DNA of 64,000 nucleotides from Moesziomyces globuligerus (taxonomy: Eukaryota; Basidiomycota; Ustilaginomycetes; Ustilaginales; Ustilaginaceae): contig JARVLF010000018.1 in the NCBI GenBank assembly GCA_030849465.1, positions 186,001 to 250,000 of the forward strand, written 5' to 3'. The notes under the pieces are model-generated. The model did no database searches and had not been told where the DNA came from. It saw nothing but the letters and a program-made list of their open reading frames with translations. Positions 60,759-64,000 of the stretch are shown here, piece by piece (position 1 is the stretch's first letter; each line of letters begins with the position of its first letter). The translations under genes and the position numbers were made by a program.

Positions 60759-62186
60759 TTACAGGAACTTTTGGATGACGACGGAATTGAGTAGGCCAGC
60801 CTCCTGCAGTGTCTGCGACTCGTCGGTCACCGGCTTGGGCGGGAAGGAGGTGTTGAGCACGTAGTTACGCGTCGACATGCCCGGGTTCGCTCTGCATCAA
60901 CAACACCAATAGAGGAAGATACATGCTGGGTCAGCTACCTCGATACTGAATAAAAAGGTTCTGGAACAAGACACTTACGCATTGATGTAGCCTCTCACGT
61001 CAGCCACGGTGTGGGTGGTGTTGAAGCGAGCCGTCATCCTCTGACCGTCGCCGAGACGGATCTGCAGCTGGGTCGTTGGCTTGTCCGCGTCCACCTTGAA
61101 GTCGCCTGCGCCCGCTGCGGACGAAGACGACGAGGAGGCAGCCGGTGCTGGCTGCGAGCGAGACTGGCTGGAAGCGAACGAGGCGGGAGCGGGCGATCCC
61201 AGCCGGTTACCCGAACCGGCAAAGGGCTTCATGGGCGGCGGCTTGTATTTTTCGTCCGTGCGGCGGTGGACGTGAACTTGCACCTGCTGGCCGAACCTGA
61301 TGTTGAGCAGGCTCAGCGGCGCATGTCCCGAGTTGATAGCAGCCAACGTCTGCGCGTGAGCTGGATCGTCGTAGCGCATCAGCTCGCCATCCTCGACAGA
61401 GAAACCGTCTTGCCAGAAGGTGAGGTTGCGGATCGCCACCTCGCCGTCCTCGCCGTCCTCGTCCCCATCATCTTCGGCAGCGGCCCTACTCGAAAAGCCA
61501 CCGGGCATGGAAGAAGCGGCAGAGGATGGCTCGGCCTCGGGCTCGTCGTTGATGGTCCTACCGCGGCCAGCGAAGGCAAAGGAATTGGATGCTGCTGAGT
61601 TGCCAGAGGCCTTGCTGCTTCCGGCAGCAAGGTCTTCGGGATGACGCTGACCCTCTTCAGCCGCACGTCGGAGGATCTCTTGAACCAAATCTCCGCCTGG
61701 CTGGCCGCGACGGCGACGTGCTTCGGGGTTTTCGACGCTGAGTGCACTCTTCTCGCCGCCGGCAAAGTAGTTCATCTCGTCATCATCACCTTCGTCGCCA
61801 TCGTCGTCATCGCCCCTCCTCCTACTAGCAGGACCGTCGTTAGACGACTGGAAGTCCCTGAGCGTGGCGATGCCGCCGCGCCCAGCGCCACGGTTGCTGC
61901 TACCAGCTGCAGGCGCCGAAGGCTGCGTCGACGTCGAGCCGGAACCAAACGCGGACGAAGACGAGGATGGGGCGGGCTCGCCCGAGAGTGTTCGGGGTCC
62001 GGTGTACGTGTCGGCAGGTGCTTCCGCGTGGCTCGCCTCGTCAGCTTCGTCGTCGTCACCTTGCGCAGACTCGTAGAAGCTCGACATGGCGGTCTGAAGG
62101 TCGCCGCCCGCGGCCTCGAGGAAGAAGCGGGCGCGGTCGGCGGAAGCGCCGGTGATGGCGGCAAATTGCTGGATACTCTCGTCCAT
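60759..62186 (-). CDS. SHP1: Cdc48/p97 cofactor SHP1/p47 (UBA-SEP-UBX), two exons
   Basis: Exon 1 62186-60979 and exon 2 60891-60759 give 446 residues; the 87-nt intron starts GTAAGT and ends CAG. UBA domain at residues 1-45 ([20 protein letters not shown], then [12 protein letters not shown]). Acidic/Gly linker, then the p47 motif [16 protein letters not shown], and the SEP domain at about 249-320 ([50 protein letters not shown]). The UBX domain (about 370-446) is completed by exon 2 with [10 protein letters not shown], carrying the FPP-type loop that binds Cdc48, and ends VVIQKFL. It adapts Cdc48 to membrane fusion and ubiquitin-dependent substrates. Confidence 0.95.
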
Positions 62187-62842
62187 GATGGTGTGGTATC
62201 GGAGAGCGAGTATGTGAGCAGCAGATGGTTGCAGTGGAAGGAGAAGGTTGAGGGTAGCTGTCCAGCGCAGTGCGAGAACGCGCACGTCACTTGCCCGTGC
62301 GTCAAGTGGAGGAGGTGCGCCTTTCAAAGGCTGAGCTGCGCTTCCAAGCCTGCCTGGCTTGTGTGCATGGGCCCGCCCAATCCTTCTGGCCCCCTCTGAG
62401 TCCACTGGGAGCGGCAGAGAGCCTGGCTGCAAGCCCAAAATTTGAGAGGTCGATCACGACGCGTGCCACCGGCGCCCGAGGCAAATTCTGACTCGGACGA
62501 GAAGAGTGGAAATCGCAAACGGAAGAGTGGGCCAAAGGCGGACTGAACTCGAGCCGAGCGACGGAGAGAGGTGCGGCTGCCAGTGGAATCTCAAACGCTC
62601 CAGCCAAGGCAGGCCGGGTCGAAGCGTGATGGTGTCCAGGAACTCGTCACATCAACCACAATCACCTCGACCCTGTTCATCACCTTCAGCTCAAGCGCAG
62701 ATCGCATCACGCTTGCCGATCCCCATAACGACGTCGGATAGCACATCTGCGCCGGTATCGACTTCTCGCTCCGCCGTTGCACTCCACCCTCCTCTACTCC
62801 GCACACGCAGCCGACGCTTCGGATTGCGCTCTGCTGCTCACC
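62187..62842. promoter_or_regulatory. Divergent promoter region, SHP1 and NDUFA11
   Basis: 656 bp between divergent starts; no supported ORF or named motif. Confidence 0.5.
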
Positions 62843-63611
62843 ATGGCCGACAAGACCAACGAGCAGGTCGTCACCGAGACGTTCTCGCAACGTTCCGCCA
62901 TCGCTGATGGAATGGCCTCGGGTGGTGCCAGCGCCGGTGTTGGTCTCTTGGTCAGCGCCTTCCAGAACAGTGTGCAGACCCACAACAAGGGTGCCCTCGG
63001 TGTCTTCACCCGCACAGGAAGCACCATCGCCCTCTTCAGTGAGTCCACCCGCTTCCCGTCCCGCTCAAAAGTTGCGGATAAGGTCTAGTTGCGCTTCGAG
63101 CTGGGCTCCTACTGACCTTCCTGCCCCCCTCATCTCAACCTTCGTGTGCACAGCCGCAATGGGAGGCATCTTCTCGTACACCGACGCGACCGTCTCCAAC
63201 TTCCGCCAGAAGGACGACGCCATCAACGGTGCCGTCGGCGGTTGCGCCGCCGGTATGGTTCTCGGTGCCGCCGCTCGCTCGGTCCCCATGATGTTCGGAA
63301 GCTGCGCCGGTCTCGCCGCATTGATCGGCACCTTTGACGCGGCAGGCAAGACGCTCTCGGGTGTCTACGCACGCCCCTCGCCAAAAGACTTCACACACTC
63401 CGACGACGGTACATCCCATGGCTCCGGCGAACTCAGCTGGAAGGAGGAACGCGAGGCCCGCCGCAAAAGCTTCTTCAAGGTAGGTGCCGCATGACGCCCA
63501 GAGAGCTCCGTTCCCAGACTCGTCGGAACCATGACTGACATTCAACTCCGCTTCCTTCCCATCATTCATCCCGAACAGCAAAAGAAGGCGGATGTCGAGT
63601 CGGACGCATAG
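62843..63611 (+). CDS. NDUFA11: Complex I subunit NDUFA11/B14.7 (Tim17-fold), three exons
   Basis: Exons 62843-63038, 63154-63479 and 63579-63611; introns begin GTGAGT and GTAGGT and end CAG. The product has 184 residues. The Tim17/22/23-like four-helix region covers about residues 20-145: DGMASGGASAGVGLLVSAFQ, a splice that restores STIALFTAAMGGIFSYTDA, NGAVGGCAAGMVLGAAARSV, and FGSCAGLAALIGTFDAAGKT. It ends in a charged tail (WKEEREARRKSFFK, then QKKADVESDA from the 33-nt last exon). This inner-membrane accessory subunit of NADH:ubiquinone oxidoreductase is known in Neurospora as the 21.3b subunit. Confidence 0.9.
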
Positions 63612-63877
63612 ATCTGGTCCCACTTCCGTATCTGTACAGAGCCTTTCAGGCATGACATCTCTTGAACATCGATTGCTTTACACTACCTCACCCGACTTGA
63701 TTTGCAGAACGCACCTGCCACCGTAAACCGCCTCCATGCGCTTGGGACTCGCCAAAATGTGCACTAAGGGCCCCCGAACGAGCACACGCACTTCGACGTT
63801 GCACGTTCAGGGTCAGGCTGGATCTCTCAGGGTACGAGTGTCTGCATTTGGAGAGTAGAGTCTACATGGCAAGGTGC

Positions 63878-64000
63878 TTAGGAGAGGGAAGCGCCGACAA
63901 AGTTCTCCGAGTACAGAGCACCCCTTTCGGTGCGGAGCAGACGAGGCTTCTTGTCGGCCTCGGGATCCGCAGCGTCCGGAAGTGCACCCACCCAGGCGCA
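63878..64000 (-). CDS. C-terminal end of a further gene, cut by the window edge
   Basis: A minus-strand frame is open from the window edge to a TAA at 63878-63880, giving 41 codons: GALPDAADPEADKKPRLLRT followed by ERGALYSENFVGASLS. The codon use and convergent position (266 bp from the NDUFA11 stop) are like those of real genes here. The fragment is too short to name. Confidence 0.55.
   Translation of the reverse strand, partial: CAWVGALPDAADPEADKKPRLLRTERGALYSENFVGASLS

Overview
The window is 64 kb of GC-rich, gene-dense DNA from a basidiomycete, most probably a smut fungus (Ustilaginales). The pointers are mostly intronless genes, short GT-AG introns of about 70-150 nt, a fungal-type 5S rRNA gene, and fungal versions of kinetochore, SNARE, Cdc48-adaptor and complex I proteins. 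No species name can be read from the sequence itself.

Left arm (1-22 kb): an MFS-type transporter (-), a lone 5S rRNA gene (+), the kinetochore protein NSL1/Mis14 (-, four exons), an unrecognised 842-aa protein (+), the cytochrome oxidase factor COA8 (-), the mRNA 3'-end processing factor CSTF2/Rna15 (+), a very large RhoGEF (+) and prefoldin subunit 1 (-, three exons).

Middle (22.1-35.6 kb): two nested Ty3/Gypsy LTR retrotransposons, both in minus orientation. The outer element has identical 128-bp LTRs, a GGGC target duplication and a pol gene with two in-frame TGA codons. A GC-rich chromodomain element (8,008 bp, 310-bp LTRs differing at one base, ATCTG target duplication) sits in its reverse transcriptase region. 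Gag and pol are in different frames in both elements, joined by what look like -1 frameshift signals (slippery stretch plus perfect stem-loop). Both also carry a gene facing the other way between the end of pol and the 3' LTR. In the inner element that gene has its own TATA box, four canonical introns with branch points, and a Zn2Cys6-like cysteine cluster. This antisense-gene architecture is the most interesting thing in the window. The outer element landed in the intergenic space between prefoldin 1 and SEC9.

Right arm (35.7-64 kb): SEC9/SNAP-25-type SNARE (+), NADP-dependent alcohol dehydrogenase (-), peroxin PEX8 (-), an unrecognised three-exon gene (+), glucosamine-phosphate N-acetyltransferase GNA1 (-), chalcone-isomerase-like mitochondrial protein AIM18/46 (+), outer-membrane assembly protein SAM50 (-), RNA polymerase III subunit RPC25 (+), a RhoGAP (-), a small Lys-rich protein (+), the mitotic-exit regulator BFA1/Byr4 (-), ARMH3/DUF1741 (+), Cdc48 cofactor SHP1/p47 (-), complex I subunit NDUFA11 (+) and the C-terminal end of one more gene (-) at the edge. 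From PEX8 onward the genes alternate strand without exception, so nearly all promoters are divergent and nearly all 3' ends convergent. These are housekeeping genes of unrelated pathways and no metabolic cluster is present.
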